Notes under the pieces: generated by a model
Database searches by the model: none
What the model saw: the letters and a program-made list of their open reading frames with translations, nothing else
Told to the model about the DNA's origin: nothing
Position numbers and translations under genes: made by a program
Part shown: positions 45,841 to 58,145 of the stretch, piece after piece
Numbering within the stretch: the first letter of the stretch is position 1
How the letters are laid out: each line of letters starts with the position of its first letter
Assembly: GCA_030704615.1 (NCBI GenBank)
Contig: CM060731.1
Span: 73,636,756 to 73,700,755 of the forward strand
DNA: 64,000 nt
Origin: Takakia lepidozioides
Taxonomy: Eukaryota; Streptophyta; Takakiopsida; Takakiales; Takakiaceae
Reading direction: 5' to 3'

Positions 45841-47200
45841 TGAGGGATTTGAATTGCTTCCCCATAACAAAAGAGTTTCTCAACACAAAACTCTTCTCTA
45901 ACAGTGTTTTTGTTCAAAAACCTGCATGCTTTTGAACCAATATGGAGGCACATGGATTGAGAGATTTGAATTGCTTCGCCATAACAAAAGAGTTTCTCAA
46001 CACGATACTCTTATCTACAGTGTTTTTGTTCAATAACCTGCACGCTTTTGAACCAATATGGAGGCACATGGGACACATGGACTGAGGGATTTGAATTGCT
46101 TCGCCGTAACGAGTTTCTCAACACGAAACTCTAGTCTGACAATGATTGTGTTGAAAAAAACTGCATCATTTTGAACAAATATAGAGGGATATGAACTAGG
46201 ATTTGAACTTTTTGTCGTGACAAAAGAGTTTCTCAACACGAAACTCTAGGGTGACAGTGATTTTGTTCAAAAACCTCCATGCTTTTGAAACAATATGGAG
46301 GGATATGAACTAAGGGATTTGAAGTCATTTGTCGTAGCACATGAGTTTCTCAACACGAAACTCTTGTCTGAAAGGGGTTTTGTTCAAAAATTCTGCAACA
46401 CGAAACTCTTGTCTGAAAGTGTTTTTGGATTGCGAAACTAACACATAAAGAACAAGTAGCCCCTATATCTGATGAACATGTTACCCTATAAGCGTGGTTT
46501 TTTCTCATGTTGTGTTCACATGGTACCATGCCCTTTTCATAACATGCATAAGAGTGGGCGGTGAGGCTTAACCTTAAATTTAAGATCATCACCCATGGAT
46601 AATTTCGCTTGGCGAAACTCTGTACTAAAACAACTTGAGAAGAAAACACATTGTAGCTGAAATGATAAGTATGTCACTTTTAAAGGCCCTACCCATGTAT
46701 ATTTTTGCAGAGCAAAACTCTCTCCCCTAACAACAAGTACAATTTCCATATTGAGATATGCATTTGCAGTGCGAAACTCTGATCCCTGAAGAGAGGTTGG
46801 GAGCGTGCAGTTAGGATGCTCACAAACATGAAAAAATATGAAAAATATTCTTGAGATGCCCAGAGAAAATCGCACATGTTTTTGAACAAATACATAGTCA
46901 GACAAGAGTTTCGTGTTGAAAAACTCTTTTGTTACGACGAAGCAATTCAAATCCCTCAGTTGATATCTCTCAATATTGGTTCAACAGCATGCAAATTTTT
47001 GAACAATAACAATGTTAGACATGAGTTTCTTGTTGAAAAACTCTTTTGTTAGAGGAAAGCAGTTCAATTCCCTCGATTCATATCACTCCATATTGTCTAA
47101 AAAACATGCTGGTTTTTGAACAAATAAATTGTCAAACAAGATTTTCGTGTTGAAATACTCTTTTGTTACGGCCAAATTGTTCAAATCCCAAAATTGTTAG
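45841..47200. repeat. ~115-bp palindromic satellite, two opposed half-arrays
   Basis: Units carry the dyad GAGTTTC-GTGTT-GAGAAACTC with a constant flank (TTTGAACAAAAACACTGT, CAAAAGCATGCAGG, CAATTCAAATCCCTCAG). About five units at 45841-46430 are in reverse orientation and three at 46890-47170 in forward orientation. They are separated by a degenerate centre in which short AACTCT/GCGAAACTC strings persist. Same family as the array at 56790-58145. Confidence 0.8.
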
Positions 47201-47447
47201 TTTCGCCAATTCTGTTTCGCAGTGGAAATTTCGTGGAAATTCGGGGAATATGCCCTTGTGCTCACGTGAGCATGCTCACGCTCTACCTAACCTCTTTTTA
47301 TGGAAAGAACCACCAGTTCCGGTTAATTGTAAGAACCTTGAAGCACTAACTGGCGGGTCTTTGGTAGATCTTTGAGGGTTTTCATGCTGATTGTTTCAAA
47401 ACTTAAGTAACTGGCGGTTATTATCCTTTGCGGTTCTTAATTTTTTT

Positions 47448-47700
47448 CACTACAACAAATGGGGGGGGGGGGGGGGGTTTGCGATGCCAGCCGCGCACCC
47501 ACGCCCCTTGCGGCGCCGAACGTGCGACGCCGCGGCGCTTTTTTGCGACGCCCGACCGTCGCAAACAGACCCCGCGGGTCGCCACCTGGCGCCGGGGCCA
47601 GGCAGCGACGTCCGGCCGGATAAAATGCAGGAGGCAGCCCTTCCGTGCGACGCCCAAGTGACGAGCCCTGAGCGCGCGCGGTCAGGGTGACGACATATTA
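47448..47700. mobile_element. Solitary CACTA-type terminus with G-run and GCGACG repeats
   Basis: CACTACAACAAAT at 47448-47460 is followed by 17 G residues (47461-47477) and a GC-rich stretch with repeated TTTGCGA/GCGACGC motifs in both orientations (for example TTTTTTGCGACGCCCG and CGTCGCAAA). This looks like a CACTA end with subterminal repeats. No matching right end (TTGTTGTAGTG) is found in the window except that of the other element. Confidence 0.5.
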
Positions 47701-49380
47701 GTCTAGGGGGGTCGTGGTAAGTTGCGGTGTAGGTTGGGCTCACTGAACCGCCTACCCGACTGCGGTTAGTGCAGGGGGTCCGTGGTCGTACATGATGGCT
47801 ATGATCACTATCTAAGTCCTACCGGCAAAGAGAAATCACGTACTCCTCTTCACAGGGCGAGTTTACGTTTCTAAGTCTTACGGTATCCTATAATCTACTC
47901 AGTAACTGCCTTCCAAGTCTTTGTGTTTTATTGTCTAATAGTTACCTTATATCATAGATCCAGTCTGTTGGCCTTCCTTTTCCAGAGCTGGCTATATTTC
48001 AAATTAGTAACCAAAAACACAAAGATTCCTTCTTCAAACAATTCAAATACAAGAGGCAGTTAGTAACAATTCACTATTTTTTAGGGTTTCGGGCGACCGT
48101 GGCCAAGAGAAATTCATTTTGAGGGAATTTTTGGGTCCACAAGAATTAGCACCGCCCCCAACCAGCTGGTTGGATGATTTGTGCCACCTACCAACCAAAA
48201 AGTGGTTGATTGCCTATTCCATCCAAGGATTTTTGGATGTCATCCATTCTTTTTTATAGTTCTTCTAGTATAAGTAGATTAGGAGGTGAGCTTGCTCACC
48301 ACTTCACTTGTGTTTTTTTGCTTGTTAGTTGCTTGTTAGTTAGTTGTTTGAAGCTAGCTTGAGAAGCTTGTTTTGTGGTTTGGCAACTAGCTTTGTGGTG
48401 AAGTCCTAGATTGCTTGCGGCTTAGAGCTTAGCCTAGATATTTTAGGCAAGCTTGGAGGAAGCATCTAGTTTGTGCTAGGGAGACTAGGGAGATCCTAGG
48501 GCCTAGTGTGTAAGGGCCAAGAGTCATTTTTATGTGAAAAAATAGAGCATCTTCCCCAAAAAGCAAAGAGGTTTTGTCATTTGAGAGTGTGGTGAGCCCT
48601 TGAGGAGTGAAGAGGAGGTGGGAGCAACAAACCCCATAGGAGAGGTGAGCACTACCCCTTCCCTTCAAGTTTTGGTAGCCTACTTAGCCAAGTGACCCCC
48701 TTTGAGTGGATAGAAGAGAGTCTTAGCCTTTGTTCATGTATGTGTGTTTTTTTTTGCTTATCTCTTGCTTGTCCATTGTTGTTGGAAGCTTATATCTAAC
48801 CTTAGCTTGGTCTTAGGTACCCAAGGAGTAGTAGGAGCTTGGGAAAGAGAGGCTAACCCTCCTTAGTGGCCAAGAGGCCTAAGGAGTTGTCATTTTTATC
48901 TATGTTTTGTCTTTTGGCTTAAGAGTGGAAAGATCTAACCCTTAGAGTGCTAACCATGCAGTGAGATCTCTAGGAGGGGTGTGGGTTCTCTTTGTTGTTG
49001 GCCACTAGTTTGATGTTCATGTGTGAAGCTAGCTAGGCATGCAACGGAAGCTAACCCACTAATATTGGGTAGATGCTTGCATAAAGCTTAGTGGGAAACC
49101 TTCTTTTGTTTTGTTATTTCATTTCATTTTGTGTATGTGAGTGTAGCTTAGTGTGCACTAAGCCCTCTAGACTTGCCATTTATTTGTCTCTTTGTTAAGC
49201 ATATCACCCGCCCCCCCCATAAAAGAGGAGCAAGGTGGAAAAGCTAGCAATTTGTGATGTTTTTTTCAAGTTTATTTTGTTGCTGGAAATTTATTTTTCA
49301 TGCATAACTAATTTACAGATCAAAAATCAAATCTAATATGGCCTCCCTAGCTTGGTTAAGCTGTGGAGCAGGGATGCCTC
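47701..49380. other. No gene seen; possible solo LTR or leader region
   Basis: 48060-49250 has LTR-like character: a TATA-like AGTATAAGTAG near 48269-48279, then T- and G-rich leader with repeated GCTTGTTAGTT and CTTAG/CTTGG motifs. No coding frame or paired repeat was identified, so this is only a suggestion. Confidence 0.25.
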
Positions 49381-49560
49381 GGCGTGAGCCTGGTCACGTG
49401 AGCGCGTGAGCGCAACTGCGCAACTGCGCTCACGCCATGTCACCTTGCGCCAATGCCACATCACGGGGCTCACTCCACGTCATCACACTTGAAGACCGCG
49501 TCACCACGCGCCCAGGAAGAAGTGGAGTGTATTCCCGCGGATTGGCACCCTTTACCGCGG

Positions 49561-50170
49561 AAACAAGCTGGACGACATAATATAGTGGTCATTCCCACCT
49601 GAAAGCAACAGATGAATAAAGGATGGATGAATGTACAGTTGGATGATAAACAGATGGATGAGTGTGAAAAATGAATGTAGATGGATGAATGAGGGATGGA
49701 TAAGAGTCAAATGGATGAATGTATAATGGATGTTGAGCAATGAAAAACATTCATGACAGGAAGATGCATGACTAAAACTTTAGACGAATACAACGTATAT
49801 GACATGAGTGTGGAAGGTTTGTGGGGTGGATTAAAGAGTACAGAGGATGAATGTACAATGGATGTTGAACAAAGGAAAACATTCATGAATGGAGCACGCA
49901 TGAACACACTGTAGATGAAAGCACAATGGATATGACAAGAGTGAGGGAGGTTTGTGAGATGGATTCATACATATTGCAATTTAAATGGTAGTTGATTCTT
50001 TGATTTTTTTTCTTTCCAAAGGAACAACTACGGTGGAGGAAGGGGATTCAACGTTTTCCAAAGAAGATGAAACAAAATATTAAAAGAACATAGTTCAGTC
50101 TGACTCAGAGTCAGTACAATGTATCCCCACTTCCTCTGCATCTAAGTCTAAGTATTTAAGAACTCCGGAT
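49561..50170. repeat. GGATGAATG-type low-complexity region
   Basis: Short degenerate repeats of ATGGATGAATG, and two longer similar blocks (about 49690-49800 and 49850-49960, sharing ACATTCATGA and GGAGGTTTGTG-type strings). Noncoding part of transposon copy 2 downstream of its accessory gene. Confidence 0.5.
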
Positions 50171-50177
50171 CTACGCT

Positions 50178-51747
50178 AGCTACACCTACGGACGGACAGT
50201 ACAAATTCAGGGGATAGGGACTTGGCCGCGTGAAGTGCCATTGCTTCGGCATAATCAGGAAGCAGAAAATTGGAAAGGAGGCTGTCGAAAACAGACTCGC
50301 CACAAATGACTGTATCTCCTAAAGATCCACTGCTGCCTTTCCTGAAAGACAGCCTGAAAAAGTTATTACTGTAACTTTGATGTTATTGAGAAATTGAGTA
50401 TGACTCCCAAAGTGGGTTTAGCACTTACTCACATGAAAAGTCGTTGTCGACCTGCTTATCTTCAGGATCGTCATCATTTTGAATTTGAATCCGATCAGTC
50501 TATGTGCCTGAAGTGGAGCCAGACAAAAGGGGGAGGAGCACTGTGTTATAGAGGTCAGAATCACCCTCCATGCCAAAAAGGCTTCTTCCGCCTGCTTTGC
50601 ATGCATGGTAAGTTGCTCCTGCACCAGACAGGAGGACATGAACAGTTTGGTGGGGGGGATTTAAGCAGATGGAACTGGTGAAAGAAAATCAATTCGGAAG
50701 GGAGAGAACGAACCTGTGGACACAGAAAGATCGACCACCCGTGCAGAGTGGTGGCTGCATGACTCCAGCAATATTTGCATGAATGCTGGGGATTTTTTCC
50801 TTTGCACCTCTCCATGGAGTGCCATCTGGTCTCTTCAGAGTCTGACTGGACTGCATGAAGTTGTACAAAATGTCATCGACATGCGGCTTATAGGGGGAGT
50901 TGACGAAACAACCTTGGTCAGAAATCTCAAAGCTGCGGATGGAGGATGGTGTCTTTGAGGTGCGAATCCTCCGCAGGCAGATCGCCTCGAACATCCTCGT
51001 CTGCCAAAGATAGCAGGTTAGTGTGGTAAACACAATCTATAGTGGAAGTGTGTACATCGGCTATTCAGAACTCAGACACAAAACAATCATTTTTATCACG
51101 AATCGGTGATGATCGGTGTCGATCATGACAGATTCTTCTAGAGTGGAGCTGCAGAGAACATTGAAACTCATCATGAAAGCACAAGCAGAAGGGAGACGAC
51201 ATACCAGCTGACCAGGGAAACCCCCTTTCACAAGGTAGAGGCTGTTCACACAATTCCATGTGCGCAAAACTTCAAACCCTGAAGACTTCAGGTATGATGC
51301 CGATGCCCGACGACTATCTTTGTCACATGACTGAAAAAGCAGAAGTGTCCCTGCATCAGAGAGGAAATTATTACAGAACCCGAACACCCAACTCCACTCA
51401 ATCTCTACGCAGATCTTCAATAATGAAATGTAAGTTAGAGAAAACTTACTGGCACCTTCTTAGGTTTTGAAATTGGATCCCCTTCTGCAGCTTTCCTCTT
51501 CCCTCTCACATCTACTGGAATTTCTGTCTGCTCTAGGGTTTCTGGACGTTCTCCCGGTTCAGCGTTCCTCGTACTTCCACCTCCTTCAGTTTCCCTGTGA
51601 GTCATCCACAGGCTGGTTTCCAACGCGCACTGTTATCGCTGACTGTATCACAGCCGCTGCCTCAGTCTTGGTCTGCTCTTGTGAATCAGTCTCCGTGTTC
51701 ACCTGCTGCCTTGGCCCTATGTTCTCCATCAAACGACGCCTCGTCAT
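50178..51747 (-). pseudogene. Accessory protein of two-gene transposon, copy 2
   Basis: Multi-exon minus-strand gene. Exon 1 starts MTRRRLMENIGPRQQ at 51747, shifts frame near 51595 and ends KPKKVP at a GTAAGT donor (51449). Exon 51350-51205 encodes LLLFQSCDKDSRRASASYLK, SSGFEVLRTWN and GGFPGQL, faintly like the second half of a rhodanese domain. Exon 51000-50714 encodes CFVNSPYKPHVDDILYNF and HANIAGVMQPPLCTGGR. The next exon (from 50618) encodes ATYHACKAGGRSLFGMEGD, homologous to copy 1, has one TAG, and ends DNDFSCE at GA/GTAAGT. The last exon (50341-50178) continues in phase 2: KGSSGSLGDTVICGESVFD, then SLLSNFLLPDYAEAMALH and TAG. The ParB-like block of copy 1 is not visible here. Decayed. 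Confidence 0.5.
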
Positions 51748-52602
51748 TTGCTCTCTTGCTCTGCGTCTCTCTTTAAGGGAAGTAAAATAAAGAGACTTTC
51801 TTCTCTTTCGTATTGTAGAAGGAACCCTCTCCAGCTTGACTACCACTCTCCCTCTAAGCGCGAAAAGTAGAAAAATGAAGTGACTCCCGATTTCTTGCGG
51901 GATTGCGTGCGTTGTTGCTTGTCTCTAGAAGCATCGGATTCCCTCTCGCTGACCGTTACACATAGTCGTTCCCTTATTAGTGCACATGCCAGCAATTAGT
52001 GTACAACTATTCGTATTCAGTTATCGATGTCTGACGTGTGTCGCCCAAAATAAACGGCGTGTTCTTTATTAGAACGGTTTCAATATTTAAAAATAACAGC
52101 GAATCCCAGAAATCTTCGCGCACAGTCTTAGACAAATATATGTAAATGAACGAGAGTTTGATGACAAATTTTGGGATATCATACACGGTCATCCTTGTTA
52201 GCCAATCCCACGTTTGTTTCACATTTTGATCTTTCCAGGTACGCATGATCATTGGTAGTAGTATAAAGATACATTTACTTAATCTGCAATCCCACCCTCA
52301 GATCCTGTGGCATGCTTCCAGGAAGTCGGCTTGTTATTGTGTTTATTGATGAGGTTCTGATTAACGGTTTAACAGCTGCCAACATTGCTCCTAGGGATAC
52401 TCTGACCACTAGGCCCACAAGAAAAGTAATTAAAATGGACGGCTGCATATCTGGAAGGAATAACAGAACATGCACAGTCGTCGTCTGAGCTTCCTCCGCC
52501 ATATTCTCTGCTCATTCTTCAACTGTGTTCTGGAGACATCAGTAAACCGATTTACACTGAAGGTATGCGATAGCAAGGTATCAACGTACATGAGGAAAGA
52601 AG
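51748..52602. promoter_or_regulatory. Divergent spacer between accessory and transposase genes
   Basis: Spacer of about 850 bp between two genes that point away from each other, so it should carry both promoters. No palindrome array is present here, unlike copy 1. Open frames at 52007-52252 and 52275-52684 (minus) have no recognisable motifs. Confidence 0.35.
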
Positions 52603-55600
52603 ATGACTTCATCTGAAGCGGAGTTCTTCTCTGACGACAAACCAGTGCCGTTCTCCCAGGAAGTCCTTGACAATGGATTTGCAATTGTTCTGGAACATGT
52701 CTTGGCTACCCGTTTTCAGCTTCAGAATGGCTCCATCTTTTTGGAGAAAGAGGTGTACGATTTGAAAGGGAAGTTGTTGAAATACTCTTTCCAAAACCGT
52801 GATGAGACGGCTCATGTCAGCCAGTGGAGTGTGCGCCCTGGTCGATACAGAGTACTTGGAGAGCCTCGGCGAAAGTCCCTTGGGTCATATGTGATGCCCG
52901 GGACTGCTGCTTCGGTCGTTGAAGACAAGAGGGAGGTGGTGGTGAAAAAAGAACAGATGTCCTCCACTCCAATCGTTGAGCTTTCGGATTCGTCCGATGA
53001 TGACATAAGTGAAATTCCAAATCCAGTCCTTCCTACTGTGGTTGGAGAAATTGATGAAGAAGAGATTTGTAGTGTCATTCCAAAATTACGGGCGATGGGA
53101 GGAATGGCTGGATTCAAAAGTGAGTTGCGAGGAATTGATTGGAAATCTTTGAAGCAGGTGCCTATGAAGTTCTTGCCAGAGACTTTTGATGGCGATATCC
53201 TATTCGAGCTGCCACCTCCTCCGCGAGTTGGAGGTATAACAATCATGATGCATGGAATGGACAAGAAACACGACGGGCACCCGTGGTGCAGAACAAAAAC
53301 ATCCAATATTCAGAATGATGACAAGCTTGTTTTCAGGAGAATAGTTTGCAATGGACACCTTAGGTGTGATAATTTGAATTGCAGACACTTTCTTCAGTCT
53401 GGGGTTCATAATCAAGCGAATGGGAGGGTCTGGCGGAAAATCCATTTCAGCCTGGGACTGCCCCACCAGCGGCAAACACTTTCGTCTGCAAATTCTACAA
53501 ACTTGTGTCATCCTGCTTGGCGCTCTGTGGAGCAAGAATGTACTATGTTGTCCACCGTTTGAAAACAATGACAAGAGCTTGTGTGCATTTTGGATTCCAT
53601 AACCATCCTGTCTCGAAGGGGGATTACAGGGAGAGTGTTGAGACAATATCGAGGTTGATTAAATAGGAGTTCGGGAGAAACCCATCCGCAACAACATTTG
53701 CAATTGTTCTTGGCGCAAGCAAGTCCTTCTTGGAAAGCCATATTTTGAGTGAAGGGGATTCTGTGGGGACTAAACTTGACGGTGCAGCATTGGACCTGGT
53801 CATGGATCATTTCTCCACTTTGAGTTCACCTAACATTCGGCATCAGATCAATGCATTAAGAATGGGCTCTGGTATCAGAGGTTACATAGACAACATTTTG
53901 GAGTTGAAACGAGTGAGCAAGTACGATTACATCCAAGACAATGTATTCCCAGGTCAAGGTGCCATCAAAGTTTTTCTTTTCAAAATGTCGACTGTTGGGA
54001 AGGGCAGTGGGGTTAGCCGCGTGAAGCGGATGCAGAAGACTGGGGACTTGCAGAACTGTTTTCTTATGTTTGATCATGTGAAACGAGTGAAGGATTGGAC
54101 GACAATGGCTTGTCATGTCTACGATCCAGTGTACCAACGAGTTATGACAATTGCAGTTTGTGACATGCAATCCGAGGATACAGAATCCCAGAAGCTCATG
54201 TGGAATTCCCTGATACGTGTCATGGGCTGCCATCTCCAAATTTTGCAGGTTTCATGGCGGATAGTGCTCAAGCAAATTTCAATGCTGTTCGTATTGTCTT
54301 CGGATCGGGTGACCCAAAAGTGCCAATGCGAGGAAGAGAGCGTACATGTCTATTCCATTGGACACAATCTCTGGAAAAACATACAAAGTCGGACATCAAA
54401 CCAGAGATGCAGACTCAGCACCGTAAATTGTGCAAAGAGTACAAAGATGCTAGAACAATGAAGGAGGCGGACACTTTGTTCCAGACAATTCGTGCCTGGT
54501 CGTTCTCTTCTGGAGCTGCATCACTTGAGAGTATGAGAGCATTGGAAGATTGGCTGGCGTTTTGGCACTTCCGGTATAGACAGTGGGGAGCAGCCATGCC
54601 AGTGGTACGAGGCTTATATTTCTTGCTTTATTCATACATTTACTTTCCATTTTATTGTGTCCTCGCTTTCTTTATGTTGTTTTCTGTTCACTGTTTTGAA
54701 GTGTAGTTCAACACTTTGCAGAACATGTCCATTGAGGAAATGGCGGACATGCCATCTTGCAATTTGGCAGAAACTGTGCACAACGCATGGTTGCAACAGT
54801 CTGGGAAACGAGGTCGGGATTTGTATGTGGCAACAATAGATGATTTGATACGTGCCTTGCAACAACAAACCCAATACCGTGATTTCTTGCGAGGTGGGGT
54901 TGGTGGCAAGGGTCCGGACAAATGGGAGTTGATGTTGCGCTGCAAACAGATCTGGGGATCCAATCAAGATAGCACGGGCGGTGAGCATGTATGCCCAGGG
55001 AACGCCACTTGTTTCTAGAGTTCCACATCTTGAAGGGGAGGAGAGATTCGGCTCCTGTAAGAGGAAATTGAACACTCTACCTGGTTCGGATTCCGATTCG
55101 TACAGGGCAGACCGTGATAACTTTTTGAAGCCTCGTGTTCCCCTGCATAACAGCTCCATGTCCGGAACCTCCATTGTGGAGGAACCTCCAACACGACGGC
55201 AAGCTCCAGCATCAAACAGTGCCACTGAAATGGTGCAGGAGAGAAACAACTCCCTTAATGTGCTTGAGTCTGCATGCCCCGACCACGTTTGGCACATAGA
55301 ACACACAAGTGTAGGGTCTCGTGTGAAATGTACAGCGATCAGGGCAACTAATTTCGAGAAGTGCACTTCATCTATATCCAGAGGTGGTGCTCGAACTCCT
55401 GCTCCGACTTTCATGGGTTTGATGTGTCCATACGGTCAACCAGAAGCCAAGAACCACAAGTTCTGGTTCTGCGCAGATGATTGTGCCAGATGTATGCATG
55501 GAACTGTGCGTCCTTCCGTAGTGATGAAGCCATCTCCTCCAACCGTTTGGCCCATGAAGGTGGGAATACATCTCAGATTTCAGGAGATTGAAATGCTGGA

Positions 55601-56105
55601 GGAGGCAGGCCTTTCCCTTGCGAGACAACCCCAACTCCATGCATGTGCTACTACTTCTGCGTCCTCCCGGGTCCCCCCGGCAAATCCTGACTTGCGGCCA
55701 ACCAAACGAGATGGAAAGCTCGTTCAGCATTTCTCTCCAACCGCTGAACACTTTGGCAAAGTGGAGTCCGCAAGAATGCTCCAAGCTCGTGTTGGAAGCA
55801 CCACGGAAGTATCCGATCCAGGATATGGTCGGGTATTCACAATCATCACTTCCACATCTGCTGTTCATGACAGGACCTACGACATCACGGTTTCCAATTT
55901 CCCCAATTGCACATGTCCTGATTTTGTGAATATACTATCAACCAGTTTGGGAAAGAGAGGTAAATTCATACCCTGCAAACATTTGTATTTCATATTTTTG
56001 AAGAGGATGGTTTGCGATCCCAAACGTGACAACTTCATTCACCAAGCCACTATGAGTTTCAACGAGGTCGATACTCTATTGCAACGGGATACAACACATG
56101 GGTAG
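52603..56105 (+). pseudogene. Mutator-like (MULE) transposase with SWIM zinc finger, nearly complete
   Basis: From ATG at 52603: a novel N-terminal domain (NGFAIVLEHVLATRF), an acidic linker (VELSDSSDDDISEIP), then a WRKY/GCM1- or FLYWCH-like zinc region (HPWCRTKTSN, CNGHLRCDNLNCRHF, then MYYVVHRLKTMTRACVHFGF with HNHP). The MULE catalytic core follows: NCFLMFDHVKRVKDWTT, VMTIAVCDMQSEDTESQ, FAGFMADSAQANFNAV and ERTCLFHWTQSLEKH. The C-terminal SWIM finger reads CTCPDF..CKHLYFI (about 55910-55995). A 117-bp intron (54605-54721, GTACGA..TTGCAG) fits in phase 0. Lesions: a frameshift near 53430, TAG at 53662-53664, and frameshifts near 54220 and 54955. It cuts and pastes element ends if intact; this copy is dead but recently so. 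Confidence 0.8.
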
Positions 56106-56699
56106 CATCAACTATGCAATGTGGTATGTGGACGACCATGATTTGAAATGTGTAATTCACATCAATTCGTCGGCGGTGCAATGATATGGCCTCCAACTAT
56201 ACTGAGTGAGCTCTGAGTGACAACTTTTAAAAGCACATTTATCATTGCACCGTTCAAAGTCTACATGTCTTGCTGTCGCTATGCACTACAATCATCTTTT
56301 GAAGATGATCCTAACTCTCATTGTTATTTGAGGAGGGAGGAAGGTCTTCCCGTGGCAGCCTCTATGGCGCACACTTTGTGAGGATATTTTTTGGTCCTCG
56401 TAATTGTAAAAGTGAAACAAACATTTGTAATTGCACAATGTTGGATGCTACAATTGTAGGCCTCATGGTAGTCTTGATTCTATTTAGGCAAGATTCCCTG
56501 CATTAATTCCACGGTCATAGGACCATCCTCGGTTATAGGCGGCGCATGTTAATGCTGACGTGGCAGATGACGGACAGTGCCATGTCATCATTTGCTGCCA
56601 CATCAGCATGCTGACATGACGCTCACGCCACGTCAGCTGGCGTGAGCGTACGCTCGCGCGCTCACGCGCAACGCTCACGCCATTACGTCGTTGGCTATG

Positions 56700-58145
56700 G
56701 AGGACCATAGCAAACCCTTGGGAAGGTTAGGGTAGCCCCTTTTGGGGTTAGCTTGGGGTTTATTTCTTTGTTTTTCTTAGGTGCAATCCGTATTGGTTCA
56801 AAAGCATGCTAGTTTTTTAACAAAAACACTGTTAGAGAAGAGTTTCGTGTTGAGAAACTCTTATGTGCCTCCATAGTGGTTCAAAAGTATGCAGGTTTTT
56901 GAACAAAATCACTGTCAAAGAATAGTTTCGTGTTGAGAAACTCTTTTGTTATGGCGAAGCAATTCAAATCCCTCAGTCCATGTGTTTCCATATTGGTTCA
57001 AAAGCATGCAGATTTTGAACAAAAACACTGTCAGAGAAGAATTTCGTGTTGAGAAACTTTTGTGTAGGCGAATATTAAGTTCATATCCCTCAGTCGATAT
57101 CCCTCCATATGGTTCAAAAGCATGCAAGTTTTTGAACAAAAACACTCTTAGAGAAGAGTTTCGTATTGAGAAACTCTTTTGTTGTGGCGAAGCAATTCAA
57201 ATTTCTTAGTCCATGTTCTTCCATACTGTTTCAAAAGCATGGAGGTTTTTGAACAAAAACACTGTCACCCTAGAGTTTCGTGTTGAGAAACTCTTTTGTC
57301 ACGACAAAGAGTTCATATCCCTCAGTTCATATCCCTCCAAATTTGTTCAAAATGATGTAGTTTTTTTCAACACAATCAATGTCAGACTAGAGTTTCGTAT
57401 TGAGAAACTCTTTTGTTATGGTGAAGCAATTTAAATCCCTCAGTCCATATCCTCCATATTCAAGGTTCAAAAGCATGCAGGTTTTTGAACAAACACTTTC
57501 AGAGAAGAGTTTCGTGTTGAAACTCGTGTGCAGGCGAATAAGTTCACATCCCTCAGTTCACATCCCTCCATATTGGTTCAAAAGCATACAGTCTTTGTGC
57601 ATGCTTTTGAACCAAAACAATGTTAGACAATACTTTCGTATTGAGAAACTCTTTTGTTAAGGAGAAAGAGTTCAAATCCCTCAGTTAGTATCCATCCTTA
57701 TTGTTTCAAATGCATGCAGGTTTTTGAACAAAAACATTGTTAGAGAAGAGTTTTGTGTTGAGAAACTCTTTTGTTACGCCGAATTAGCAGTTTATATCCC
57801 TGAGTTCATATCTCTCCATATTGGTTCTAAAGCATGCAGATTCTTAAACCATAACACCGTCAGACAAGAGTTTCGTGTTAAGAAACCTTTTTTTATGGCA
57901 AAGGAGTTCAAATCCCTCAGTTTGTATCCCTCCATATTGTTTCAAAAGTATGCAAGTTTTTGTACATAACCACAGTCGGATAAGAGTTTCGTGTTGAGAA
58001 ACTCTTTTGTTACGGTGAAGTATTTCAAATCCTTAAGTTCATATCCCTCCATATTTGTTCAAAAGCATGTAGTGTTTTGAACAAATTCACTGACAGACAA
58101 GAGTTTCGTGTTGAGAAACATTTTTCAATCTTTGAATTCATTACT
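56700..58145 (+). repeat. ~115-bp palindromic satellite array, forward orientation
   Basis: Twelve dyads GAGTTTCGTGTTGAGAAACTC, with variants, near 56838, 56922, 57039, 57157, 57273, 57392, 57507, 57633, 57750, 57869, 57983 and 58100, mean spacing about 115 bp. The constant part includes GCGAAGCAATTCAAATCCC, TCCATATTGGTTCAAAAGC and GTTTTTGAACAAAAACACTG. Adjacent to the right end of transposon copy 2. Confidence 0.88.

Larger units (their letters stand above)
49381..56681. mobile_element. Two-gene Mutator-like transposon, copy 2
   Basis: The left end (GGCGTGAGCC, then CACGTGAGCGCGTGAGCGC and GCGCTCACGCCATGTCA) and the right end read on the opposite strand (GGCGTGAGCG, GCGTGAGCGCGCGAGCG, GCTCACGCCA..TGACGTGGC) share the same motif order, so they are terminal inverted repeats of about 150 bp, diverged. 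Inside lie a minus-strand accessory gene (51747-50178) and a plus-strand transposase gene (52603-56105) that diverge from a spacer of about 850 bp. Size 7.3 kb. No clear target duplication was seen at these borders, so they may be off by some bases. Confidence 0.6.

Noticed and set aside
45574-45870. 98-codon minus-strand frame
   Set aside because: GC-rich region, no motif, overlapping frames equally open.
47391-47743. Overlapping frames on both strands, 77-99 codons
   Set aside because: GC-rich CACTA terminus; all frames open because of composition.
54632-55414. 260-codon minus-strand frame
   Set aside because: Antisense to the transposase, whose plus-strand motifs continue through the same bases.
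49381-56681. 9-bp target-site duplication for transposon copy 2
   Set aside because: No matching 8-10-bp direct repeat was seen at the proposed borders; borders may be imprecise.
56938-57969. Plus-strand frames of 73-87 codons
   Set aside because: Generated by the ~115-bp satellite units.
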